A DNA stretch of 35,902 bases from a virus, in IMG/VR virus record IMGVR_UViG_3300044712_001970, positions 1 to 35,902 of that record. The stretch is one strand, 5' to 3'. The stretch's first letter is position 1; the number at the start of each line of letters is the position of its first letter. The notes under the pieces are model-generated. The model was not told where the DNA came from and ran no database searches. It saw only the letters and a list, made by a program, of their open reading frames with translations. Below are positions 24,052-30,223 of this stretch, in pieces. The position numbers and the translations under genes were made by a program.

Positions 24052-24473
24052 GCCTGTTCTCCTTCCGGTTTGGGGGTGGTGGCCGGGCGGATCGTCAACC
24101 GGCCCTGCCGGTTGCGCGCGCGCAACGCGAGTTCCCGCCGCTGTTTTTTGATCGATCGGAGGATGTCCCGCTCGCGGCGGGGCCGTTTTCCGGCGGTGAG
24201 TCCGGTCTTTTCCTCGAGCCGGATCCGGGCGAGTTCGAGGGCGGTGACCGCCCCGACGCTGAGCCCGTGTTTGAGACTGTCCAGCTCGTGCCAGACCCGG
24301 CCGCAGCCCGAGTTCTTCACCACCGCCGCGGAGCAGGCCGCGGTCCAGGCCTCGACCGCCGTGCGGCAGTCCGCCTCGCGGCGCCGGGCCCGGCGGATGA
24401 CGAGCACGACCAGCGTGACGCTGGCCCCGTAGGACAGGGCCAGGGCCGCGTAGGCGAGGAACATCGGGTTCAT
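24048..24473 (-). CDS. Single-span membrane protein, possible spanin-like lysis protein
   Basis: 141 aa from the ATG at 24473, in ATGA overlap with the amidase stop; longer upstream frames are antisense-like. The N-terminus has one membrane helix (MFLAYAALALSYGASVTLVV), then an Arg-rich stretch and a long charged helix (ALELARIRLEEKTGL, DILRSIKKQRRELALRARN). The topology resembles an inner-membrane spanin (Rz-like), but no Rz1 partner was found. The membrane helix includes the in-frame palindrome encoding ASVTLV. Confidence 0.5.
   Translation of the reverse strand: MNPMFLAYAALALSYGASVTLVVLVIRRARRREADCRTAVEAWTAACSAAVVKNSGCGRVWHELDSLKHGLSVGAVTALELARIRLEEKTGLTAGKRPRRERDILRSIKKQRRELALRARNRQGRLTIRPATTPKPEGEQA
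24410..24424. repeat. CCAGCGTGACGCTGG palindrome in spanin-like gene
   Basis: Encodes ASVTLV inside the predicted membrane helix. Confidence 0.6.
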
Positions 24474-25078
24474 GCCTTGCCTCCGAGGTTGTAGCGGGCG
24501 GCGTGGTCCACCAGGGCGGAGGCCAGTAACCGGGCCAGACTGGCCTGGAAACTGGGCTTGATGAGCTGGGCCCGGTCCAGGTCGTTGGTCAGAAACCCGA
24601 GTTCGACCAGGGCGGCCGGGGCGCGGGTGTCGCGCAGGACGGAGAGGCGGAAGGTCTTGCCCCGGCCGAGTTCGGTGTCGGCCCGGACCGGTATTTTCCG
24701 GGATGGAATCTGGACCTGGCGGCCGAGGGCGGCGGCGAGGTCCTCGGCCAGGCGGGTCCCGCGGACCGCGCCGGCGGCATGGATTACCTCGAACCCGCGG
24801 GCGGACAGGTTGGCCGCGGCGTTGCAGTGGATGGCGAGGTAGAGGTCGGCCCCGATCCGGTTGGCCAGGGCGGCGCGAGCGCTGTTGGAGGGGTGGCAGT
24901 CGGTCGAGCGGGTCAGGACCGCCGTCACCCCGAGGCGGGTGAGTTCGGCGGCGGCCTTGATCGCGACCGCCAGAGCCACGTCTTCCTCCTCGACTCCCCC
25001 CGCCACGCAACCGGGATCGTATCCGCCGTGTCCGGCGTCCACCACCACGATCAACTTTTTTTCTCCTGTCTTATCCAT
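24470..25078 (-). CDS. N-acetylmuramoyl-L-alanine amidase (Amidase_3), endolysin
   Basis: 202 aa. All Amidase_3 landmarks are present: VVDAGHGGYDPG (zinc His17), GGVEEEDVAL (zinc Glu), LAIHCNA (zinc His84) and ALVELGFLTN (catalytic Glu159). It cuts the bond between muramic acid and L-alanine in peptidoglycan to release progeny. No signal peptide or binding domain is fused, so holin-dependent export is expected. It is the first gene of the late operon, with ribosome site GGAG nine bases before the ATG. Confidence 0.93.
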   Translation of the reverse strand: MDKTGEKKLIVVVDAGHGGYDPGCVAGGVEEEDVALAVAIKAAAELTRLGVTAVLTRSTDCHPSNSARAALANRIGADLYLAIHCNAAANLSARGFEVIHAAGAVRGTRLAEDLAAALGRQVQIPSRKIPVRADTELGRGKTFRLSVLRDTRAPAALVELGFLTNDLDRAQLIKPSFQASLARLLASALVDHAARYNLGGKA

Positions 25079-25160
25079 CGTTATTTTCTCCGCTATCCCT
25101 GTTTTTATGCCGCCTAGCGGCTTTTAAATTAATCAGTTTAACACGGTAAATCCGTGTTAA
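25079..25160 (-). promoter_or_regulatory. Early/late operon boundary
   Basis: 82-base AT-rich gap between the last early gene (gam) and the first late gene (amidase). It holds two hairpins: an eight-base stem TAACACGG/CCGTGTTA at 25139-25159 directly after the gam stop, and GCCGC/GCGGC at 25109-25121. The first could terminate early transcription, and the AT-rich spacer between them may hold the late promoter. No clear -35/-10 pair is visible, as expected if a phage activator is needed. Confidence 0.5.
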
Positions 25161-25664
25161 TTACCTTTTGGGGCGGTCGGTTTTGGCCGTTTCCGCTTCC
25201 GGCAACTGGAAAGATATATCGGTCTCCGTGATCCGCTCGGTCCCGAGTCCACCGAGTTCGGCGTCGGACAGGTATTTCATCGCGTCCCAGTTGACCGAGA
25301 CCGAACGCTTGAGGAACTTTTCCATGCCGAGCTCGAGCAGCCTCTTGAGGACCGACCGGGCCTGTTTGACCCGGGTGGTGATCTTGAGCTGGATGACGCC
25401 GCTTGGCAGGGTGGCGAGGTCGCGGCCCGCGGGGAAGAACTCGTCCTGGTGGTCGAGCGCGAGCTTGCGGAGCGCGGCCGCGGCGTCGGCGATCGAGCGC
25501 TGCTTGTTGGCGATGTCGGCCTCAAAGACCTCCGACACCAGGCGGACGGCCTCGGCCAGCTTCTCCTGCTGGGCGGCAAGGGCGGCAGTGTCGGCGGCGA
25601 GGATCCGGAGCAGCCGGTCGGCCTCGTCACGGATCGGGCTGGTCGGCATCAGTTCGGGCTTCAC
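25161..25664 (-). CDS. gam: Mu Gam-like DNA end-protecting protein
   Basis: 167 aa, the usual Gam length. Family features: a long N-terminal coiled coil (AALAAQQEKLAEAVRLVSEV) leading to a beta region (PSGVIQLKITTRVKQARSVL), then FLKRSVSVNWDAMKYLSDAE and GTERITETDISFQLPE. Mu Gam is a Ku-like dimer that binds double-strand DNA ends and blocks exonucleases. It is the last gene of the early operon and overlaps the previous gene by four bases. Confidence 0.9.
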   Translation of the reverse strand: MKPELMPTSPIRDEADRLLRILAADTAALAAQQEKLAEAVRLVSEVFEADIANKQRSIADAAAALRKLALDHQDEFFPAGRDLATLPSGVIQLKITTRVKQARSVLKRLLELGMEKFLKRSVSVNWDAMKYLSDAELGGLGTERITETDISFQLPEAETAKTDRPKR

Positions 25665-25891
25665 TTTGTTTCCTCTCCAACAACCGTCGTTTTAGGTTCT
25701 TCGCTCAGGCTGGCAAACTCCGCCAGGGTCAACCGATAGCGGTTGACTTTTCTTGGGTTAGCCAGTTGCTCCATCAGGCGCTCAACATCAAACCAGGACT
25801 CGGCAACATAGTGTCTCCCGCAGCAACAAACCACCCACCCATTAACGACCGGGGTGACGGACACCTCGCGACGAGGGAAAGACTTTTTCAT
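25661..25891 (-). CDS. Small Cys-containing early protein
   Basis: 76 aa with the notable run WVVCCCGRHYVAES. Its overall form (VSVTPVVNGWVVCCCGRHYV, then RLMEQLANPRKV) suggests a small beta-hairpin protein, but three adjacent cysteines are too few for a full zinc site. It has lower third-codon GC than its neighbours, a hint of recent acquisition. Overlaps both neighbours by four bases. Function unknown. Confidence 0.65.
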   Translation of the reverse strand: MKKSFPRREVSVTPVVNGWVVCCCGRHYVAESWFDVERLMEQLANPRKVNRYRLTLAEFASLSEEPKTTVVGEETK

Positions 25892-26298
25892 TTCTTCACC
25901 GCGGGTGCAGCGTCACGCTGCTCAAGCTGCCGGACGTAGTCGTCCAGGCGGAGTTGGCCGAGCAGGTCGGGCAGGCTGACCCGGCGCATGTTGCCGACCT
26001 TCTTGAGGATCTTGAGCGCCTTCTTCGTGTCGGCGGCGCAGTAGTCGAGCAGTTCGGAGTCGGTGCTGGCCAGCCAGTACCCGGTCTGGTCGGAGCAGAT
26101 CCGGTGTCCGCGGAAGCGGAGAATCTCGACCAGGTCCCGGACCGGCCGGGTGTCGTTGATCCGGTTCGACCAGGAGCGGCCGAAGACCCGGCTGTAAAGC
26201 TCGCCCATGCCGATCGCCTTCTGCCGGCCGATCCGGCCGGAGAGTTCGGCGAGCACGCGGGAGAGCATGACTTCGAGTTCGGGGTTGGTGTTGCTCAT
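25888..26298 (-). CDS. Winged-helix-like early protein
   Basis: 136 aa. The sequence (AIGMGELYSRVFGRSWSNRI, LVEILRFRGHRICSDQTGYW) looks like a small winged-helix protein, similar to phage regulators or replication helpers of about this size. The segment ELLDYCAADTKKALKILKKV is a conserved-looking helix. The C-terminal residues QRDAAPAVKK come from a 15-base palindrome at 25907-25921. A role as a transcription regulator is a guess. Confidence 0.6.
   Translation of the reverse strand: MSNTNPELEVMLSRVLAELSGRIGRQKAIGMGELYSRVFGRSWSNRINDTRPVRDLVEILRFRGHRICSDQTGYWLASTDSELLDYCAADTKKALKILKKVGNMRRVSLPDLLGQLRLDDYVRQLEQRDAAPAVKK
25907..25921. repeat. GCAGCGTCACGCTGC palindrome at 3-prime end of early gene
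   Basis: Encodes QRDAA, five residues before the stop codon; looks like a C-terminal add-on. Confidence 0.65.
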
Positions 26299-26501
26299 GC
26301 CGTCCTCCGCAGGGGTTCCATCGCCCCCTCGCCTTCGGCCTGGATCTGGTTGACCAGGTCGGCCTGGCCGAGCGCGGCCAGCCGGAGCAGGCAGCGGTCG
26401 CGCTGGATGGTCCGGGCCGAGAGCAGCTCGCGCAGTGCCCGGTTCTCGTCCTCGAGGCTGGCGAGGTGGGACGGAAGGTATTGGCTGTCATCTTTCGCCA
26501 T
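26295..26501 (-). CDS. Small coiled-coil protein
   Basis: 68 aa. The middle (HLASLEDENRALRELLSART) is a clear leucine-heptad helix. It overlaps the previous gene by 14 bases and the next by four, so it is translated as part of the chain of small early genes. No family recognised. Confidence 0.6.
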   Translation of the reverse strand: MAKDDSQYLPSHLASLEDENRALRELLSARTIQRDRCLLRLAALGQADLVNQIQAEGEGAMEPLRRTA

Positions 26502-26811
26502 TGGTCCGATCCTCCCTGGTCTTGGCCCGGATCAGCCGGGCGCGATCGGCGGCCTCGAAACTGATGCGATTGGCGTAGATCGCCACCGCCATCGCCTCGT
26601 CGTAGGCGGGCGAGTCCTCGCCCGCGATCCGCGCCTGGACCTGGTCCCAGGAGAGGTAGTTGTGCCGGTCGCCGCTCTCCTCCTGGGCCTCGTCGATGAA
26701 CGGCCGCTGCGGATCGAGCCAGGGCGTGCTCACCCAGGGCCGGTTCGGGAAGGCGAACTCGCCGTCCCGGGCGCGTTCGGCCGCGAACTCTTCCAGCGGC
26801 TTGCCGTTCAC
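26488..26811 (-). CDS. Early protein of unknown function, GTG start
   Basis: 107 aa from the GTG at 26811, which overlaps the previous stop as GTGA and follows GGGAGGCAGG; the longer ATG frame starts inside the upstream gene and was rejected. The protein is acidic with Trp-rich stretches (FPNRPWVSTPWLDPQRPFID, HNYLSWDQVQARIAGE) and a helical end (DEAMAVAIYANRISFEAADR). No known domain seen. Confidence 0.6.
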   Translation of the reverse strand: MNGKPLEEFAAERARDGEFAFPNRPWVSTPWLDPQRPFIDEAQEESGDRHNYLSWDQVQARIAGEDSPAYDEAMAVAIYANRISFEAADRARLIRAKTREDRTNGER

Positions 26812-27308
26812 CCTGCCTCCCGGTGCTGCGGCCGGAAGCTGGCCAGGTCGAAGTTGTCGACCACCACCCGCGCGTTTTTCTCCCGGCACTCCGGGCAGAT
26901 CCGGTTGGAGATCCCGCTGGAGACGAACTCGCGCTCGCAGCGGAGGCAGGCGCGCCGGGTCTTTTTCCCCCGCTTACGTGCGGCCGCGGACCGCACCTCC
27001 GCCGTCTCCCGGCGCGGACCGCCGAGCACGGCGTATCTCCGCCGGATGGCCTCCGGGTGCCGGTCCAGTTCCCGGGTGATGGAGGCGAACGAGCGTCCGT
27101 CGGCCGCGAGTTCGAGGAGTTGGGCGTCTTCCGCCGGGGTCCACTCGCGGTGGTTCTTCCGGGGCCGGCCGCCGAAGAGGTAGTACGCAACCTCGATCGC
27201 TCCCTTCGTCCGTCCCAGGCGATCGGCGATGGAGGCAAAGCTTTCCCCGGCCGCTCCGCGGGAGAGGATGACCTCCCGTTCCATCGGGGTGTAGGGGCGG
27301 CCGGCCAT
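26808..27308 (-). CDS. Two-repeat SANT/Myb-like HTH protein with zinc ribbon
   Basis: 166 aa. Two tandem helical repeats: YTPMEREVILSRGAAGESFA with SIADRLGRTKGAIEVA, and WTPAEDAQLLELAADGRSFA with SITRELDRHPEAIRRR. Each ends in a recognition-helix-like segment. The C-terminal part has CLRCEREF and ICPEC, a four-Cys zinc ribbon. This is a plausible DNA-binding regulator of the early-to-late switch, since no Mor/C gene is recognisable elsewhere, but that link is inference. Confidence 0.7.
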   Translation of the reverse strand: MAGRPYTPMEREVILSRGAAGESFASIADRLGRTKGAIEVAYYLFGGRPRKNHREWTPAEDAQLLELAADGRSFASITRELDRHPEAIRRRYAVLGGPRRETAEVRSAAARKRGKKTRRACLRCEREFVSSGISNRICPECREKNARVVVDNFDLASFRPQHREAG

Positions 27309-27925
27309 CAGTAGTTCTCCTGGACAAATCCGATGATGCAGAGAGCCAGATCCCGCTCGAAACCAATGTTGACCATTTCGGTGATCTTGATTTCCCGCAG
27401 GTGGTCGAGGATGGCCTCGCCCAGGTTGGGGAATGTGGTCATCAGTTTCCCGATGGTGGCGCTCGGTAGGATCTCGACCTTGACCGAGACCAGGTCGGTC
27501 AGGTTCTTCCGATCCGGGGTGGTCGGCTCGGAAGCGGGCGCCGGCGCTTCGGCGGTCCGGCGGTGATAGGGTCGCTTATCCGGCCGCTGGGCTGCTTCTT
27601 TTCCGGGCTTTCCGGGGCATCCGATCTTGTGTCGGCCGAAGCCCTGGGCTTTACACACCTTCCCGCAGTCCGGGCAGGTGATGGTTTCGCTCGTCTTTTT
27701 GGCCATTGGTTTTGACTCCTTTTTCGGCTCGATGGGGATCGCCGACCGGGGCGCGCTCGCCGGGATCTCCCGGGCGTTTACCGCTCCAATCGAACAGTTG
27801 AGACATTCCGCGATCGAGGTCCCTTTCACCGCTGGGTTGCCGGACTGCGCGGCCAGGTACGACAGGCCGCACGCCCGCGCGGTGATCTCCAGCGGGGGCG
27901 TCGCCCGGCGCTCGCAGCGGATCAT
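27308..27925 (-). CDS. Zinc-finger early protein with possible internal start
   Basis: 205 aa from ATG 27925, in ATGA overlap with the micro-ORF. The N-terminal part (IRCERRATPPLEITARACGL, NPAVKGTSIAECLNCSIGAV) has four cysteines typical of small Mu-like early zinc proteins. After a linker, a second Met at about 27704 (MAKKTSETITCPDCGKVCKA) follows an AAGGAG ribosome site in the same frame and starts a separate C2HC-like finger plus a helical C-terminus (IGKLMTTFPNLGEAILDHLR). Two proteins may thus be made from one frame, or two genes have fused. Confidence 0.65.
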   Translation of the reverse strand: MIRCERRATPPLEITARACGLSYLAAQSGNPAVKGTSIAECLNCSIGAVNAREIPASAPRSAIPIEPKKESKPMAKKTSETITCPDCGKVCKAQGFGRHKIGCPGKPGKEAAQRPDKRPYHRRTAEAPAPASEPTTPDRKNLTDLVSVKVEILPSATIGKLMTTFPNLGEAILDHLREIKITEMVNIGFERDLALCIIGFVQENY

Positions 27926-28035
27926 TTCCATAACCACTCCAGGGCCGCGGCCCGCCGGGAGAGCAGGCGCCAGGCCAGTTCGCGGCGCTTCCTGCTCTTC
28001 CGCACCATCCCGTTAACGAGCTGTTCGATGGTCAC
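27922..28035 (-). CDS. 37-aa micro-protein with perfect Shine-Dalgarno
   Basis: Encodes 37 aa from GTG 28035, start MTIEQLVNGMVRKSRKRREL. The ribosome site AGGAGGTGATC is a full complement of the 16S tail, five bases before the GTG. The gene overlaps the gemA stop as GTGA and the next start as ATGA, so both ends are coupled. It is strongly basic in the middle (RKSRKRRE) with a Trp/Leu C-terminus (ALEWLWK). It could bind nucleic acid; no homologue recognised. Confidence 0.6.
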   Translation of the reverse strand: MTIEQLVNGMVRKSRKRRELAWRLLSRRAAALEWLWK

Positions 28036-28694
28036 CGGATCACCTCCTGGTTGACGGCCTCGCCCGCGCTCTTACCGGTGGGTCCAGCGTCACGCTGGTC
28101 ACGCTGCCGTTGCTGGTGATAGGTGAGGGCCGCGACCAGCTTGTGAAGCTGGTGCGGGCGGAGCCACTTCACCAGGGCGACCTTGAACATCTGCGATGCC
28201 ATCCGGTCGGCATAGGTCCAGGGCAGGCCGAGCGAAGTGAGCTGCTTCCCGATCTTCCCCAGGAGCGCCGCCTTGGACTCGCGTGGCACGGGCCGCTGGC
28301 CCGTGGGATCGGGACACGGGACGGAGTCCCGTGCCACATTCGGAGTCCAGGCGAAGCCGAGCTTGTGGAAGTGGCGCATGATCTGCTCGAAGTCCGTCTG
28401 GTTGAGTTGCTTGCAGGAGTACGCCTTGAACCCGGCCAGGAGGTCGCGGTATTCCAGGTCGGTCATCCCGACCCGGTTCTTGGCGACGTGGATCAGCTTG
28501 ATCTGGGTCAGGCTGATCGGTGTGGAGTGCGCGCCAGCGTGACGCTGGACCCGTCTTTTTCGGGCCGGAGGCTCGCTGGGCAACTCGGAGTGGCAGACCG
28601 GGCAGAGGGCCCCGACCTTGCCGCGCTCGACGCGCACCGCGCGCCGGCAGCCGGGGCAGCCGTAGATGAAGTAGGCGCGCTGGTCGTCAGGCAT
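28032..28694 (-). CDS. gemA: GemA-like regulatory protein (Mu gp16, DUF1018) with N-terminal zinc ribbon
   Basis: 220 aa. The DUF1018 core is clear: LTQIKLIHVAKNRVGMTDLE, FEQIMRHFHKLGF and LPWTYADRMASQMF. An N-terminal CPGC...CPVC zinc ribbon precedes it. Two regions look inserted: residues ~120-140 arise from a 55-base double hairpin (28283-28337), and QRHAGA (~49-54) and QRDAGP near the C-terminus arise from 15-base palindromes. Mu GemA modulates host gene expression and DNA supercoiling. It overlaps the upstream gene by eight bases. Confidence 0.85.
   Translation of the reverse strand: MPDDQRAYFIYGCPGCRRAVRVERGKVGALCPVCHSELPSEPPARKRRVQRHAGAHSTPISLTQIKLIHVAKNRVGMTDLEYRDLLAGFKAYSCKQLNQTDFEQIMRHFHKLGFAWTPNVARDSVPCPDPTGQRPVPRESKAALLGKIGKQLTSLGLPWTYADRMASQMFKVALVKWLRPHQLHKLVAALTYHQQRQRDQRDAGPTGKSAGEAVNQEVIR
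28084..28108. repeat. CCAGCGTCACGCTGG palindrome plus half-repeat in gemA
   Basis: 15-base palindrome at 28084-28098 followed by TCACGCTGCC, matching the compound copy at 9361. Encodes QRDQRDAG near the C-terminus. Confidence 0.65.
28283..28337. repeat. 55-bp compound palindrome inserted in gemA
   Basis: Outer ten-base arms GTGGCACGGG (28283-28292) and CCCGTGCCAC (28328-28337) enclose two internal hairpins: CACGGGCC/GGCCCGTG (28287-28305) and CACGGGAC/GTCCCGTG (28315-28333). It is translated in frame into a Pro/Arg-rich stretch (DSVPCPDPTGQRPVPRE) between two conserved GemA segments. Confidence 0.7.
28534..28548. repeat. CCAGCGTGACGCTGG palindrome in gemA linker
   Basis: Encodes VQRHAGA between the zinc ribbon and the DUF1018 core. 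Confidence 0.65.
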
Positions 28695-29328
28695 GACGCG
28701 CCCCCTTCCCGCTGCGCTTCTCCTCCGAGATCAGGTCGGCGGCCTTGGAGCGGAGCGACCCGAGCGATTGCATTGTCTGCTGCATCGTCTTATCGGCGAG
28801 CTGGATAATCTCGGTGAGGCGTTCGCGGCGGGCGCGGCGCAGGCCTTCCGGGTCCGGCGGCTCAACCTGGTCGAGGGCAAGGGCCCAGCGGGCCGGGCGC
28901 GCGCCCGGGTTGGTCCGGCGCATGTAGCCCGCCTCGGTGAGTTCGTAGAGATAGACCTTGGCCTGGTCGAAGGTGAGTCCGCTGTGCTCCTGGATCTCCG
29001 GGATGGTGACGGCGGTCCGGGCGGTGCGGATCGCCCGCCAGGCCCGGGCCCGGCGCGTCACCAGGGTGTCCACCGGGGCGGCCGAGAAGCGGTAAATGAA
29101 GTGCTTCAGGCCCTTCCCTTTTTCCCCGACCTTCTCGATCTCGCCGTTGCGGGCGAGCCAGGCCAGGGTGATCCGCACCTCGTCGGTGGTGATCGAGCCG
29201 CGGTAGCCGCTGAAGTTCAGGGCGAGGTAGTCGAATTTCTTGGCCCGGGCCGGGCTGAGTCCGCGCACCGCGGCCATCACCTGGTCGGCGTAGAGCGGGC
29301 GGCGGAGGTGGCGGTACTTGTCACCCAT
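28687..29328 (-). CDS. Winged-helix-rich early protein
   Basis: 213 aa from ATG 29328, chosen for the GAGGGG ribosome site; upstream codons belong to the ATPase gene. Two winged-helix-like segments are visible: residues ~40-90 (GSITTDEVRITLAWLARNGE, then IEKVGEKGKGLKHFIYRF) and ~105-160 (VTIPEIQEHSGLTFDQAKVY, LYELTEAGYMRRTNPGARPA). The rest is a charged helical tail (IIQLADKTMQQTMQSLGSL). It could be a DNA-binding accessory for transposition or transcription. No named family assigned. Confidence 0.65.
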   Translation of the reverse strand: MGDKYRHLRRPLYADQVMAAVRGLSPARAKKFDYLALNFSGYRGSITTDEVRITLAWLARNGEIEKVGEKGKGLKHFIYRFSAAPVDTLVTRRARAWRAIRTARTAVTIPEIQEHSGLTFDQAKVYLYELTEAGYMRRTNPGARPARWALALDQVEPPDPEGLRRARRERLTEIIQLADKTMQQTMQSLGSLRSKAADLISEEKRSGKGARHA

Positions 29329-29330
29329 CG

Positions 29331-30059
29331 TTATCCCCTCAACCCGGCCCGGCAGGCAGCCCGGGCGATCTCGGCGGTGAGGTGGTCGGACTTCTTCGCG
29401 GCGGCGAGCCGGAGGGCGGTCCCGAGGTCCCGCTTGGCCACACGGAAGTCGCCGTCGGCCGCGGCGCGGAATACCTCGGCGACCTCGGCCGAGAGCCCCG
29501 CGCCGGCGCACTCGCGGGCCAGGGTGATGATGTCGGCCGCGTCCACGTCCTGGAACTCGACCACCTCTTTCGTCCGGGACCAGACCCGCTCCGCGCTTCG
29601 CATCCGCTCGAGCAGACCGGCGGAGCGGTGCGGGATGGCCTTCTCGCCGATCAGGATGATGGCGACGCGGGCCTCGTCGGCCAGGTCGCGGATGACCTCG
29701 AGAAACTCGGTCGGCAGCTTCTCGATCTCATCGATGAAGATGGTCCGCGGGGTGGCGCGCAGGGCCCGGACCGCGACGCGGAAGGCGTCGGTCCGGCGGA
29801 ACGGGGGAGCGATCCCGAGCTCGAGGCAGAGGTCGCGGAGCAGGTCGAGCGTGCTCCAGACCTTGAGCGCCCGGAGGTAAATGCAGTCGGCGTGGTCGGC
29901 GTGGAAGTGGCGGGTGGCCTCGGTCTTGCCGCGCCCGGCCTTGCCCACGATGCAGGCCAGCCGGCCCTCGCCGTCGTCCTCGCGCATCCGGTCGAGCGCG
30001 TCGAGGAAGCGACTGTTGTTGCGGGTGTTGACAAATCCGGGCTTGAGTTTCTTTTCCAT
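29331..30059 (-). CDS. MuB-like AAA+ target-capture ATPase
   Basis: 242 aa from ATG 30059 behind GAGGGG. Walker A GKAGRGKT at 39-46, Walker B TIFIDE at ~106-111, and sensor-like IILIGEKAI. The N-terminal lead NTRNNSRFLDALDRM is typical of MuB/TniB ATPases in compact transposable phages. It forms filaments on target DNA, activates the transposase and prevents self-insertion. It lacks the larger N-terminal HTH of Mu B, so it is closer to D3112/B3-type B proteins. Confidence 0.9.
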   Translation of the reverse strand: MEKKLKPGFVNTRNNSRFLDALDRMREDDGEGRLACIVGKAGRGKTEATRHFHADHADCIYLRALKVWSTLDLLRDLCLELGIAPPFRRTDAFRVAVRALRATPRTIFIDEIEKLPTEFLEVIRDLADEARVAIILIGEKAIPHRSAGLLERMRSAERVWSRTKEVVEFQDVDAADIITLARECAGAGLSAEVAEVFRAAADGDFRVAKRDLGTALRLAAAKKSDHLTAEIARAACRAGLRG

Positions 30060-30064
30060 CGAAG

Positions 30065-30223
30065 TTATCCCCTCTTCGATCTGTTGAGGTGGCGGCTGAC
30101 GACTTCCTCCACCTCGGCCGAGAAAGAGCTGACCTGGTCGGCCAGCAACCGGGAACGCTTCCGCAATTTCTCCGCCTTCCGGCTGATGCTGCCGGCGATG
30201 GCGTTGATTTCTTCCGGGGTCAT
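30065..30223 (-). CDS. 52-aa helical early protein
   Basis: 52 aa, first 20 residues MTPEEINAIAGSISRKAEKL. A single charged helix with Arg/Lys clusters. The ATG overlaps the transposase stop as ATGA, and its end contains the ribosome site of the ATPase gene, so the three are coupled. A small partner of transposase or ATPase is conceivable. Confidence 0.6.
   Translation of the reverse strand: MTPEEINAIAGSISRKAEKLRKRSRLLADQVSSFSAEVEEVVSRHLNRSKRG

Noticed and set aside
24048-25010. 320-aa extended minus frame covering the spanin-like gene
   Set aside because: The upstream two thirds overlap the amidase in another frame and are Arg/Gly/Pro-rich; the coupled ATG at 24473 is a better start.
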